Positions 22,883 to 32,034 of a DNA stretch of 64,000 nt are shown in pieces. Origin of the DNA: Paenibacillus macerans (GTDB taxonomy: Bacteria; Bacillota; Bacilli; Paenibacillales; Paenibacillaceae); NCBI RefSeq assembly GCF_023715465.1, contig NZ_JAMBOE010000002.1:639104-703103 (forward strand), in the 5' to 3' direction. The notes below the pieces were generated by a model, which searched no databases, was not told the DNA's origin, and saw only the letters and a program-made list of their open reading frames with translations. The position numbers and the translations under genes are program-made. The stretch's first letter is position 1. Each line of letters begins with the position of its first letter.

Positions 22883-23512
22883 ATGTTAAGCCACTACCGA
22901 ATGACCAATTTGGAAGAATTCGTGGAGGAAACCTACAAGCGAGTTGGCATTACGAGCCCTCATCAAATTACCGTCAAAGAACTATCTCATCGTCTAAATG
23001 TTTGGGTACATATGTCTGATGTAAAAAGCCGAGCGCTTGAGGCCGTTCCTGGGATGTACAGCATGTTCCTGGACAGTAGGATTGATCCGGATAAGCAACG
23101 CCTGGACTTTTTACACGAGCTATGTCATCTGCTCCGGCATGCCGGCAATCAAATGACCATGCCAGAGTCATTCACCAGGATGCAAGAAATTGAGGCCGAG
23201 CAGTTTGTTTTATATGCGACCATGCCATTCTCAATGATTTCCCGATTGGAACTCCCGGATCGTAGCAGCCTGGCCATTTCATTCCTTGCCGAAACGTTCA
23301 ACGTTCCGACTGAACTCGCTGTACAAAGGCTAGATCAATTACAACGCCGGACGATTCAGGGGCTATTCAGTGTCGTCACACGGAACTACGAGCAAGAACA
23401 AAAGTACCGTGAGCCGGCCTGGTCCTCAGAAACACGCAGAATTATAAATCAACTTGATCGTCAATTAATCTCAAGGGGGTTGCCTGGTTATGAAGATCAT
23501 GGCCTTGTGTGA
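22883..23512 (+). CDS. ImmA/IrrE-type metallopeptidase
   Basis: 209 residues. Zinc motif HELCH (78-82) in DFLHELCHLLRHAG, with the downstream glutamate in MQEIEAEQFVLYATMPF, as in the ImmA/IrrE family. Members cleave XRE repressors after DNA damage or quorum signals and so induce the element. Close to the repressor gene and in the same direction. GGAGG lies before the ATG. Confidence 0.9.
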   Translation: MLSHYRMTNLEEFVEETYKRVGITSPHQITVKELSHRLNVWVHMSDVKSRALEAVPGMYSMFLDSRIDPDKQRLDFLHELCHLLRHAGNQMTMPESFTRMQEIEAEQFVLYATMPFSMISRLELPDRSSLAISFLAETFNVPTELAVQRLDQLQRRTIQGLFSVVTRNYEQEQKYREPAWSSETRRIINQLDRQLISRGLPGYEDHGLV

Positions 23513-23816
23513 TTTTTATACGGATTCCGTTCGTCCGTTAAAGCTGATTGTACAAGCCGGCCGCGACGGCTTCGATTGGTCTCAGGTATTATATATTCCG
23601 ATTTCCGGTCCGTTCGAGCCCGCCGATCCGTGCGAACTATCCGAACTGGATGTGCAAGGAGCATCGGTCCTTCTGTCCGATTTGGTTCGGCGGCAGGATA
23701 ATCCCGTGGAGCTCGGTATCAATATGCCGGCTATCGCCGAACGCCATGGGCCGGATCCGGAATTGCTTTGGATCGAGATGGATGACGCAGAAGAAGTCAT
23801 GAAATACATATGTTAG
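23490..23816 (+). CDS. hypothetical protein coupled to the ImmA-like protease
   Basis: 108 residues, with AAGGGGG before an ATG lying inside the end of the protease gene, so the two are translated together. The sequence mixes beta strands and acidic helices (DWSQVLYIPISGPFEPADPC, LLWIEMDDAEEVMKYIC). Could be a partner or regulator of the protease, which is inference. Confidence 0.6.
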   Translation: MKIMALCDFYTDSVRPLKLIVQAGRDGFDWSQVLYIPISGPFEPADPCELSELDVQGASVLLSDLVRRQDNPVELGINMPAIAERHGPDPELLWIEMDDAEEVMKYIC

Positions 23817-23828
23817 GAGGCAATTACG

Positions 23829-25520
23829 ATGTTCAATTTCAGCAGTGAATTAAAAGTTGAGGATGCTGTTTTATATGCTCGGGTCTCTTCCGAGGATCAG
23901 CAGGAAAGAGAAACAATCGAAACTCAGATCGAATACGGAAATAAATATTCCGATTTATACAACATTAATATAAAAGATTACTACAAAGATGACGGAGTAA
24001 GCGGACACGCCCACTCCCTTGAAGAACGCCCAGACGGGAAACGTCTCATTGAGGACGCCAAAGCTGGCAAATTCAAATTAGTGCTGATTTATAACATGAA
24101 AAGACTTGGCCGAAAAGCACGCTTCATTTTAGATGCTATCTATCAATTAGAACAGTACGGTGTGGCGATCCGCTCGATGACAGAACCATTTGATACTAGC
24201 ACTCCAACGGGGCGATTTGTCATTACCTTGTTGGCTGGACAAGCAGAATTTGACCGGGACACGCTTGTCGAGACACTCTGGCATGGCGCAAACCGGCATG
24301 CCCGTCTTGGAAAATGGTTGGGCGGTATAGTCCCTTACGGGTATAGAGTTGACTCAGAAGGTTTTTTAGAAATTAACGAAGACCCCCTGCCTGGGAAGGA
24401 AGATTTATCTGAAGCCGGTGTCGTGAGGCTGATTTTCCATCTAATAGCTGACCAGAAGATGTCAACGATCCAAGTCGCTGACTATCTAAACGCTTTAAAT
24501 ATACCGCCCTCTTATGTTGTGAATAAACGGAAAGTTAAAAGAGGATCAGATAGAGGCAAGAGAAAAGTGAATACAGCCGGGATCTGGTATCCTGGTAGGG
24601 TCGGCTCAATTATCAAGAACATTACTTACAAAGGGATTCACGATTATGGAAAACGCTCAAAACGAGTCCGTGAAATAATTCGCCGGGAGGTGCCGGCTAT
24701 TGTCTCCGAGGAAACGTGGGAAGCTGCTCAGGTTACCCTACGGGAAAATCAACTTGAAGGTGTTCGAAATGCTACAAGACAGTATTTGCTTCGTGGGCTA
24801 ATTAAATGCGGATGTTGTGGTCATACCTATGTTGGCGTTTCTTACCCAACTGGTAGTAGCAATCCGCCTGACGGGATTCGACCAAAGAAGCCCTTTTATA
24901 GTTGTGCCGGCAAGAGTGCCTATAAAGGGCCGCTTCAGGGAAAATGTCGATCTAAAAATATTCCAAGTGAATGGATAGAAGATTTGGTCTGGACTGAATG
25001 CGTGAATTTTATACTTAATCCTGGCGACGCAATAAAAGAATTGCAGGAAGGAATGAAGGAAAAAAGAAGCCTGAGGGAAGAATACGAACGGGAAATCTAT
25101 TTAATAAGCCAGGCTATTGATGATAAAGAAAGCGAACGACAGAGTATATTAAATCTATATCGACAGAAGATGATCACCGCGCTCGATGTCGAAAAACAAT
25201 TGCGAGAAATCATGGAAGAAAGCTTGAACCTAGAAAAAAGAATAAAGCAGCTTAACTCGTTAATCGACGCAGATAAGCTGGTCACGATTCATTTTGATTC
25301 GGCTGAAAAATTGCTGCTCGACTTTCGCTCAAAGATCGAGGGGGATCCTACATTTGAAATTAAGCGCCAGATAGTAAAAACATTGGTGAAGGAGATTACT
25401 GTTTATACCGTCACTCCACCTGACGGAAATGATAAGAAGAAGAAAGCAGACGTTAAAGTTCGATTCAGTTTCGAGAACTCCAAAGGTAATAACGACACGG
25501 GTGTCCGTGCGGCTACTTAG
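23829..25520 (+). CDS. int: large serine recombinase (phage integrase)
   Basis: 563 residues. Catalytic domain with Ser20 in YARVSSEDQ, plus IYNMKRLGRKAR and LLAGQAEFDRD. The recombinase domain follows (about 150-280), then a zinc ribbon (LIKCGCCGHTYVG with later YSC and KCR) and a long coiled coil (about 400-500) that controls direction of recombination. It integrates and, with a directionality factor, excises the prophage. It ends beside the truncated comM, giving the likely target. GGAGG before the ATG. Confidence 0.95.
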   Translation: MFNFSSELKVEDAVLYARVSSEDQQERETIETQIEYGNKYSDLYNINIKDYYKDDGVSGHAHSLEERPDGKRLIEDAKAGKFKLVLIYNMKRLGRKARFILDAIYQLEQYGVAIRSMTEPFDTSTPTGRFVITLLAGQAEFDRDTLVETLWHGANRHARLGKWLGGIVPYGYRVDSEGFLEINEDPLPGKEDLSEAGVVRLIFHLIADQKMSTIQVADYLNALNIPPSYVVNKRKVKRGSDRGKRKVNTAGIWYPGRVGSIIKNITYKGIHDYGKRSKRVREIIRREVPAIVSEETWEAAQVTLRENQLEGVRNATRQYLLRGLIKCGCCGHTYVGVSYPTGSSNPPDGIRPKKPFYSCAGKSAYKGPLQGKCRSKNIPSEWIEDLVWTECVNFILNPGDAIKELQEGMKEKRSLREEYEREIYLISQAIDDKESERQSILNLYRQKMITALDVEKQLREIMEESLNLEKRIKQLNSLIDADKLVTIHFDSAEKLLLDFRSKIEGDPTFEIKRQIVKTLVKEITVYTVTPPDGNDKKKKADVKVRFSFENSKGNNDTGVRAAT

Positions 25521-25545
25521 GGGCCGAGCCCCCACTTCCCCGCTG
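25518..25545. other. probable attR junction of the prophage
   Basis: The recombinase stop is followed within about 20 bp by an in-frame remainder of comM. A GGGGCCGAGCCCC inverted repeat sits at the join. The exact core cannot be fixed without the left end, which is outside the window. Confidence 0.5.
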
Positions 25546-25990
25546 TACCTGCACGCCATGGCGCGTCGCCCAATACCGTGAACGGATATCCGGCCCGCTG
25601 CTGGATAGGATCGACATGCATATCGAAGTGCCACGGCCAAACGGCTGGCTGGAAGACAAGCGGCCGCTCAGTTCGGAGGAAATGCGCAGGCAGGTGCTCA
25701 AGGCGATGCAGATTCAAACGAAACGTTATAAAAACTACAAAATTTCCCGCAATAGCGAATTGTCCGGCAGCCTGCTGCGGCGGTTTGCCCCGCTGGCTCC
25801 CGAAGCCGGAAAGCTGCTGCAGTCTTCCTTCGAGGCCCTGGGCTTAAGTATGCGGGCCCACGACCGCACACTTAAGCTGGCGCGCACGATTGCCGACCTT
25901 GAGGGGCAGCAAGCCATTCAGACGGAGCATATCGCGGAAGCGATTCAATACCGCCAGTTGGACCGGAGGCTGTTGGATGTGAGAGGGTGA
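25541..25990 (+). pseudogene. comM: comM C-terminal fragment, cut by prophage
   Basis: About 149 codons reading RCTCTPWRVAQYRERISGPL then LLDRIDMHIEVPRPNGW and ending with LARTIADLEGQQAIQTEHIA and EAIQYRQLDRRL. This is the C-terminal third of the ComM/YifB Mg-chelatase-like AAA+ helicase, including the CxC region and sensor arginine part. The Walker motifs are missing and should lie beyond the prophage's left end. ComM aids branch migration in natural transformation, so that activity is probably lost in the lysogen. Confidence 0.88.
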
Positions 25991-26561
25991 ACGTTTGGTT
26001 GCCCCTACCTCCCATCCCCCACCTCTCAGCGAAAAAATCCACTAGTTTGGCGGAAATCGCCCACAGTTTGAACACTGATTAGAAGTATCCAATAGGTATC
26101 ACATCGTACTGGTGTTGTATTAAATCTGACCAAGGTACATTTCTAGCCACACAAATAATCTAACGGTTGTCACAAGCGCTATTCGTTCCAAAAACGGTGA
26201 TTTCAATTTATAACGGTTGCCATGGGGCTTATTTCACTTAAAACCAGCTATTTTCACCTAGATTAAGGCAAATAACGGCGATCACAACCGTTAGAATTTA
26301 GAACGGGGATTTTTTCGCAAAATAGCCGCTGTTTCAACCGTTAGATTTCAGGCAGGACCTAAATCCGATTAGATCGCCTGAGCTTTTGCGGGAAATTTGG
26401 AAGGTATCAGGGCTACAAGTTGTCTTGTTCAAAAGTTAATGTAACGCTAGTGCTCAAGTCGCCCGTATTCAGCCCTGCTGGTCCGAATCTATTGGAAATA
26501 TGGGAACTCCGTGCTACCAGCATCCTTACATCTTTAAAAGATGAACTTTTCGAGCTGCCTC
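25991..26561. repeat. intergenic region with TAACGGTTG repeats
   Basis: No gene is seen. CTAACGGTTG at 26160, ATAACGGTTG at 26210 and inverted CAACCGTTAG at 26285 and 26335 form a set of inverted repeats, together with AAATAGCCGCT-type motifs. Similar ATAGCGG motifs recur in other gaps of this window. They look like a dispersed intergenic repeat family able to fold. Confidence 0.5.
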
Positions 26562-26930
26562 TTAAAAAGCGTTCTTGATATGTTCCACTTTCGGCTGTTC
26601 ACCAGGGCTATACATGACGGCGATGACGTCGAAGCGGACGTTGGCCAGGGTTTGGCCGGTTTGGTGGAGGTATACGGCAGCCGTGTCGCGGACCTGCTTG
26701 ATTTTGCGGGGCGTGATCGACTCGGCCGGCGTGCCGAAAGCCGCAGCCCGATGGCTGCGGCTGCGCACCTCCACAATCACGATCGCGTCCCCGTCTTTGG
26801 CGATCAGATCCAGCTCGCCGGAACGGCAGCGCCAGTTTCGTTTCAGGATGGTATAGCCAAGAGCGGTCAAATAATCGTTTGCGGCTTGTTCCGCCTCGCG
26901 GCCCCGCGCTTTTCGATCATCCCCGCCCAT
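26562..26930 (-). CDS. yraN: YraN-family nuclease-like protein
   Basis: 122 residues. KARGREAEQAANDYLTALG, NWRCRSGELDLIAKDGDA and VIVEVRSRSHRAAAFGTP carry the UPF0102 signature with the restriction-endonuclease-like E...GELD...EVK-type site (here EVR). Function is not settled. It resembles Holliday-junction resolvase folds. ATG at 26930 follows GGGAG; longer starts run into the upstream gene. Confidence 0.85.
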   Translation of the reverse strand: MGGDDRKARGREAEQAANDYLTALGYTILKRNWRCRSGELDLIAKDGDAIVIVEVRSRSHRAAAFGTPAESITPRKIKQVRDTAAVYLHQTGQTLANVRFDVIAVMYSPGEQPKVEHIKNAF

Positions 26931-26946
26931 GGGCTTCAACTCCCGG

Positions 26947-27252
26947 TTATTCAAAGAGCATCCTTCTTTCCGCCATTTTGTCGGACCGGTATATAAAGGT
27001 AAGAATTTCCGCCACCAGGTCGTATAATTCCGCAGGGATCTGCTGGTCCAAATCGAGTTTGGAAAGCACCTCGACAAGCGCCGCATCTTCCTGCACGGGA
27101 ATGCCGTGCTCCTTCGCCGTCTCCAAAATGCGCTCCGCCAGCAGTCCGCTTCCTTTGGCGGCGACGACCGGAGCCTCGCCCTGCCCGGGATCGTACTTTA
27201 GGGCTACCGCTTTTTTAAACGCAAGGTTGGGTCTCTTCGGCTGTTCGTTCAT
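26947..27252 (-). CDS. FlhB C-terminal domain-like protein (YlqH family)
   Basis: 101 residues equal to the cytoplasmic domain of FlhB/YscU export switches: AVALKYDPGQGEAPVVAAKG, LAERILETAKEHGIPVQED, ELYDLVAEILTFIY. The NPTH self-cleavage site is absent and there are no membrane helices, as in B. subtilis YlqH. ATG overlaps the stop of the ylqG-like gene. Role unknown. Confidence 0.85.
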   Translation of the reverse strand: MNEQPKRPNLAFKKAVALKYDPGQGEAPVVAAKGSGLLAERILETAKEHGIPVQEDAALVEVLSKLDLDQQIPAELYDLVAEILTFIYRSDKMAERRMLFE

Positions 27253-29333
27253 ACGCGGTAATCCACCCCTTTATATGGGCTTGGGGCGTAAGTCAGCGGC
27301 AGGCTAAAGTCGGTTGCGCCGCCTTCTTTGCTCTCCGCCGGAATCAGCGGCTCCGATTTCATGGACAGAAGCCGGTAACCGACACTTAACAACGCTTCGC
27401 TGATTTCCTCCTGCCGGGATTCCAGGAACGCGCCGGTCGCTTCCTGCTCGCTGAATAATTTTAGCAGCACCTTTTTGTCGGCGACCTGCACGTCGACCAT
27501 TATTTGGCCCAGCGTCTTCATCTGCAGGTCGAACCACAGCCGGCAGTTGGCCGGGTCCAGCTCGCCTTTGCGCCCGCGGCGCGATTCGATATGCACCGAG
27601 GCGGTTTGCTTGCCGTCCGGTCCGAAAAAGGGCAGGAACATGGTCACTTGCGCAAACGGCGCCGTGCGGTCGGTATTGAGCAGCAGCTGCTGGCCTGTCA
27701 GTTGCTGCACCAGCTGCCGGGCCGCTTCCTGGAGCGGCGCGGGCAAATCATCGGCGGCCGCCATCTGCAGCAGCAAGCCTTTGAGCGTGTCTTGCACGGC
27801 CCCGCCGCTTGCGGCGGCACCTGCTGCGGTGGCGCCTACTGTGGAGCCGCCGGCCAAGGCGGAGCTGCGCGTTGCAGCCGCCTCCTCGGCGTTCGCCGGG
27901 GCCGGCGCCGTTCCGCCTGCCGCGCGGGCGTCCGCCTGCGCGGCGCGGCTTTCCACAGGCGGCGCCGTGCTGCCTGTGGCTCCACCCGGCGCGGCCGCAG
28001 GCCCGCTGCCGGGCGCCTGGCCGCCGGGGAGCTCCGCGCCCCCGGCGGGCTTAGCCGAAGCGCCCGCCGCAGGCGGCGCTTCTTGCGCTTGCGCTGCCGC
28101 TGCGCTAGGCGCGGCCGCGCGCACCTGCTGCTCGTGCTCCGCACCGAGCAGCTTCAGCACGCGCCCCACCCACGGCTCCGCCGCGAGAGTGGGACGCGTG
28201 CCTGCTGGCGAAGGGCCAGCGGCCCCTTCGCCCTGCGCCTGCGGCGCTGCCGCCGCGCTTCCGGCAGCGGCGCCGCTCCCTCCCAGCGTTCCCGCGCTGG
28301 GAGCAGCCCCGCCGTCGCCCGTCCCTCGTCCGGGCGCCGCTTCGGCCATGCCCTCCTGCAGCATGGCCCCATCCAGCTCCGCCAGCACCGCCTGCAGCTT
28401 CGCCACCAAAGCGCCGCCGGACAGGCTGGCCGAACCGCTGCCGCCCGGATTGCCCGGCCGCGGCGTTTGCCCCTCAAGTGCCCCGGCAGCCGCTCCGCGC
28501 AGCGCCAACTGCACCATTCCGGCCGCCTGATTCGGCTGGGTGGAAGCTCCCGCCACCCCGGCACCACCTGCCGTAGTGCCCGCAGCGGCCGCTCCCGAGC
28601 CGGAGGATGCCGTATTCGTCAATGCGGCAGCGCTTGGCCCAGCTTGAGCCTGCTGCCCCTGCACAGCAGCTCCTCCGGCGCTGCTGCCGCTTGTCCCTGA
28701 TCCGGGCGTGGCCGCCCCGTCCGAGTTCCCAGCCGCTTGACCAAGAAAGTTAGCAATCTGCTCGTCTAGCGCAGACAATAACGTGTGCAGCGGCGGCCCA
28801 AACACCGCCTGATGCAATCCCGCCACCGTTTCCCCGGTCAGCGGCAGTCCCCGGCTAAAAGCGATGCCGGCCGCCTGAATCCACTCCGACAGCGGCACAC
28901 CACCCGGCTTTTGCCCAGACACCTGCAAAATCTGCGATACGTTCTCCTTCGTCAGCGGCACACCGCTTTTCTGCATCAACTGCAGCAGCTCGCGGTTCGT
29001 CGCCGTATCTTCCAATCCCAAAGATTGCAGTGCTTTGGCCAAGGAAGCCGCGGACAGCTCGGCGCCCGGGAGGGAACTCATCGGCCTCAGCACCGCCAGC
29101 CCGTTTTGGGATTCCGGCTGAACCTGCAGCAAAGTCGTTTCCCCCGGGCGCATCGGCGTTTCCAGCGCGGCGTGCAGTTTAACGCCCTGAACCTGAATGA
29201 CGGCTTCCTGACCGTTTTCGGATACGGACAACACCGTTCCGCGGACCACCTGCCCTGTTTTCAATTCCAGCGTTTTAGGCTCCCCCGCCTGGGCATTTCC
29301 CAACATTCCGCGCAGCAGCGGCCCGATATTCAT
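27249..29333 (-). CDS. YlqG-like protein, long Ala/Gly/Pro-rich centre
   Basis: 694 residues. An ordered N-terminus (about 1-180, beginning MNIGPLLRGMLGN and containing VSENGQEAVIQVQGVKLHAA) and an ordered C-terminus (about 530-690, TMFLPFFGPDGKQTASVHIE, FDLQMKTLGQIMVDVQV) are joined by some 340 residues of very low complexity rich in A, G, P and S. The C-terminal part resembles flagellar hook-length control FliK proteins, fitting its FlhB-like neighbour. Its position matches B. subtilis ylqG. GGGGGAG before the ATG. Confidence 0.7.
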   Translation of the reverse strand: MNIGPLLRGMLGNAQAGEPKTLELKTGQVVRGTVLSVSENGQEAVIQVQGVKLHAALETPMRPGETTLLQVQPESQNGLAVLRPMSSLPGAELSAASLAKALQSLGLEDTATNRELLQLMQKSGVPLTKENVSQILQVSGQKPGGVPLSEWIQAAGIAFSRGLPLTGETVAGLHQAVFGPPLHTLLSALDEQIANFLGQAAGNSDGAATPGSGTSGSSAGGAAVQGQQAQAGPSAAALTNTASSGSGAAAAGTTAGGAGVAGASTQPNQAAGMVQLALRGAAAGALEGQTPRPGNPGGSGSASLSGGALVAKLQAVLAELDGAMLQEGMAEAAPGRGTGDGGAAPSAGTLGGSGAAAGSAAAAPQAQGEGAAGPSPAGTRPTLAAEPWVGRVLKLLGAEHEQQVRAAAPSAAAAQAQEAPPAAGASAKPAGGAELPGGQAPGSGPAAAPGGATGSTAPPVESRAAQADARAAGGTAPAPANAEEAAATRSSALAGGSTVGATAAGAAASGGAVQDTLKGLLLQMAAADDLPAPLQEAARQLVQQLTGQQLLLNTDRTAPFAQVTMFLPFFGPDGKQTASVHIESRRGRKGELDPANCRLWFDLQMKTLGQIMVDVQVADKKVLLKLFSEQEATGAFLESRQEEISEALLSVGYRLLSMKSEPLIPAESKEGGATDFSLPLTYAPSPYKGVDYRV

Positions 29334-29363
29334 GAAACTCCCCCCTCACTTCAAAAACATATT

Positions 29364-29391
29364 GGAAAACCCGCCATCGCTTCGGCGGGTT
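29364..29391 (-). terminator. terminator after rnhB
   Basis: AACCCGCC and GGCGGGTT stem with an 8-nt loop and TTTT on the leftward side, between rnhB and the ylqG-like gene. Confidence 0.6.
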
Positions 29392-29415
29392 GGTTAAAGT
29401 GCAAGTACAAAAGTC

Positions 29416-30033
29416 TTAAAACAACGTTTGCTCCTCGGTAAACAAATTGCCCAAAAAGCTTTTCCGGTGCATCGGCGTCGGCCCAAGGGCCAGGAGTTGC
29501 TCTCGATGCAGCTTGGTTGCATAACCTTTATGTACCGCGATGCCGTATTCGGGATAACGCGCATCCCACTCACCCTGGCACAGCCGGTCCCGCGTCACTT
29601 TAGCGATAATCGAGGCCGCCGCGATCGACTGGCTTGTCGCATCCCCTTTAATGACCGCCAGCTGTGGAATGTCGACATCGACCTTTTCGGCATCCACCAG
29701 TAAAAATTCCGGAGCTACGGAAAGTTGCTCCACCGCACGCTTCATCGCCAGCCGGCTGGCCTGCTTGATATTGATCCGGTCAATCGTCGCCACATCAGCA
29801 TATCCGATCCCGACCGCAACCGCCTTTTCCATAATAAGGCCGTACAACTTTTCCCGCTTTTTCGGACTTAACTTTTTCGAATCATCCACGTCCTCAAGCA
29901 GCAAACCCTGCGGCAAAATCACCGCCGCAGTAACCACGTCGCCAAACAGGCAACCTCGGCCAACCTCGTCGACTCCCGCTATGTAACGGTACGAGGACCA
30001 ATACTCTCTTTCATAGGATAGCAGATCGTCCAT
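29416..30033 (-). CDS. rnhB: ribonuclease HII
   Basis: 205 residues. Catalytic acids in IAGVDEVGRG (D, E), FLLVDAEKV (D) and IKGDATSQSIAAASIIAKVT (D) are all present. The motif after GRG is CLFGDVV instead of the common PLAGPVV. The enzyme cuts RNA in RNA-DNA hybrids and removes single ribonucleotides. Located downstream of rbgA as in Bacillus. Confidence 0.95.
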   Translation of the reverse strand: MDDLLSYEREYWSSYRYIAGVDEVGRGCLFGDVVTAAVILPQGLLLEDVDDSKKLSPKKREKLYGLIMEKAVAVGIGYADVATIDRINIKQASRLAMKRAVEQLSVAPEFLLVDAEKVDVDIPQLAVIKGDATSQSIAAASIIAKVTRDRLCQGEWDARYPEYGIAVHKGYATKLHREQLLALGPTPMHRKSFLGNLFTEEQTLF

Positions 30034-30208
30034 AGTGCCTCCTTCACGATTAAACCCTGTTCTAAGCTTAAGGGGTCACGGAAGTTTTATCAAGCGATTG
30101 ATCCTCGCCCTACGGATGATAAATCTTTTATCGGTTAAAACGGTTAAAAAATATAGAGTTCTTTAAATTTTTTAGAGCTTGTTCAATCGCTGATTTGGAA
30201 TAATAAAT

Positions 30209-30266
30209 AAACTAAAATAGCGCAAGCTCCGAACCAAATGTCCGGGACTTGCGCTTATTATAGTTT
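30209..30266. terminator. bidirectional terminator after rbgA
   Basis: AAACTA/TAGTTT and TAGCGCAAG/CTTGCGCTT-type pairing forms a long stem with A- and T-rich outer ends on both sides. The surrounding 313-base gap between rnhB and rbgA holds no other feature that I can see. Confidence 0.6.
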
Positions 30267-30347
30267 TTTCGCCTCATTGCCCCTCTGCCGACTAGGGATG
30301 ACGCATTCGCCTCCGGCTCTATAGAGCGTGGCTCTCTACATTTCGGC

Positions 30348-31214
30348 CTATACGCTCGGATCCTCCAGCGAATATCGGCCCATTTTTCCGGCCCGCAGCT
30401 CGCGCAGCAGGATTTTTGAAGCTTTTTCAAGGTCAACCCGGCCGCCGCTTTGCAAACAGCCCCGTTTCCGGCCAACCGCTTCCATAATGGCGACGATTTC
30501 ATCCGGGTCTTCAAAATCGCCGGGAGGCTGCTCAAGCTCGAATCTGTCTTTGAACGGCTCCCAGTAATATCTGGCCAAATATTTTACCGCGAAAAAAGCG
30601 ATATCCTCGGCATTCAAAATCTCTTCCCGGATCGCCCCCGTTACGGCAAGGCGGTAACCGACGTTTTGATCCTCGAATTTGGGCCATAAAATCCCCGGCG
30701 TGTCCAGCAGTTCCATTTCGGTGCCGACTTTGATCCACTGCTGCCCTTTGGTGACGCCCGGACGGTCTCCGGTCGCCGCGATGCTTTTCCCGGCCAGCCG
30801 GTTAATGAGCGTCGACTTGCCGACATTGGGAATGCCGACGATCAGAGCCCGCACCGCGCGCGGATTAATGCCTTTGGCCAGCTGTTTTTCGATTTTATCC
30901 TTGAGCAGCTCTTTGGCCAGCTGCGGGATCTCCTTGATCCCTCGGCCGCTGGAAGCGTCCGCCTCAACGGCGGTGTGCCCCTCCTGCTTAAAAAACGCGA
31001 TCCACTGCCTGGTAACCGCAGGATCGGCCAAATCTGCTTTATTTAAAACGATCAGCCGCGGTTTTCCCTGCAGGATCTCATCGATCATCGGGTTCCGGCT
31101 CGATAAAGGAAGACGGGCGTCAAGCAGTTCGATCACCACGTCGATCAGCTTCAGTTTCTCCTGGATTTGCCGGCGGGCCCTGGTCATATGCCCGGGAAAC
31201 CATTGTATTGTCAT
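30348..31214 (-). CDS. rbgA: ribosome biogenesis GTPase RbgA (YlqF)
   Basis: 288 residues with the permuted GTPase order of the family: G4 LNKAD, then G1 GIPNVGKS, then G3 DTPG. Starts [13 protein letters not shown] as expected. It drives a late step of 50S subunit assembly. Followed by a terminator. Lies between lepB and rnhB as in Bacillus. Confidence 0.96.
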   Translation of the reverse strand: MTIQWFPGHMTRARRQIQEKLKLIDVVIELLDARLPLSSRNPMIDEILQGKPRLIVLNKADLADPAVTRQWIAFFKQEGHTAVEADASSGRGIKEIPQLAKELLKDKIEKQLAKGINPRAVRALIVGIPNVGKSTLINRLAGKSIAATGDRPGVTKGQQWIKVGTEMELLDTPGILWPKFEDQNVGYRLAVTGAIREEILNAEDIAFFAVKYLARYYWEPFKDRFELEQPPGDFEDPDEIVAIMEAVGRKRGCLQSGGRVDLEKASKILLRELRAGKMGRYSLEDPSV

Positions 31215-31260
31215 GTTTCTTCACCCCTAGCTTCCGAGTATGGCCCTCTAGCCGCAGATT

Positions 31261-31932
31261 TTAATGCTTAATGAAATGGAGCTCCTGTAGCGGCCAGAAC
31301 ACCAGGTCGGCCCTTCCTACGATGTCGCCAAACGGCACATACCCGATGCTCCGGCTGTCCGTGCTGTTGGAACGGTTATCCCCAAGCACGAACACATATC
31401 CTTCAGGCACGGCTCCATCGGAAACCCGCTCATTTGGGAAATCCGCTTCCGTATTATAAAGCTCATTGTTGTTATGCTTTGCATTCACGGCTGCTTTGAT
31501 GTAAGTCTCATCCACAACCTGCCCATTAACCGTGACGGTATCTCCTTCGACCTTTACGGTATCCCCGGGAACGCCGATCACCCGTTTGATGAAGTCGCGA
31601 CCTTCGGACGGGACGTGGAACACGATGACTTCCCCGTGCTTCGGCTGACGGATATCGTAAATGATTTTGTTTACGATAATTCTTTCGCCCGTATGAAAAT
31701 TCGGCTGCATCGAAGGGCCATCCACAATAAACGGCGCAAAGAAAAGCCAACGTATCACAAGAACGAGCACGACGGCGATCACGATCGCCTTAAGCCACTC
31801 CATGGCCTCGCTCGATTGTTTTTTGCCCGAAGCAGGGGCGGGTGCCGTTTCCACTGGGCTTGATTCATGATCATTCAGTTGCCCTGGCACTTCCCGATCG
31901 TCCGGATGGTTTGGTTGCTCATGCTTCTCCAT
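31261..31932 (-). CDS. lepB: type I signal peptidase
   Basis: 223 residues: a polar N-terminus, one membrane anchor (AIVIAVVLVLVIRWLFFAPF), the catalytic serine in DGPSMQPN and catalytic lysine in DFIKRVIGVPGD, ending with VLGDNRSNSTDSRS and GRADLVFWP. It removes signal peptides at the outer face of the membrane. ATG at 31932 has GAGG before it; the upstream GTG overlaps that site. Confidence 0.95.
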   Translation of the reverse strand: MEKHEQPNHPDDREVPGQLNDHESSPVETAPAPASGKKQSSEAMEWLKAIVIAVVLVLVIRWLFFAPFIVDGPSMQPNFHTGERIIVNKIIYDIRQPKHGEVIVFHVPSEGRDFIKRVIGVPGDTVKVEGDTVTVNGQVVDETYIKAAVNAKHNNNELYNTEADFPNERVSDGAVPEGYVFVLGDNRSNSTDSRSIGYVPFGDIVGRADLVFWPLQELHFIKH

Positions 31933-31991
31933 GGACCGCGACCTCACTTTGTTTTGGAATATGTAAACGGAAATTCCTCCATTAAAAACAG

Positions 31992-32018
31992 CAAAAGGGC
32001 TTGAATGGATACAAGCCC
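31992..32018 (-). terminator. terminator after rplS
   Basis: GGGCTTG and CAAGCCC stem followed by TTTTGC leftward, closing the rplS transcription unit. Confidence 0.6.
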
Positions 32019-32034
32019 CCTGTTCGTTAAAAAA

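Noticed and set aside
1..25545. CRISPR array in the prophage
   Set aside because: The only regular repeats, at 10002-10196, are palindromic, lie in a coding gene and have 10-20 bp spacers, so they are iterons.
27504..28700. Long rightward frames opposite the ylqG-like gene
   Set aside because: They arise from the high GC content and low complexity of the leftward gene; no ribosome sites or family features.
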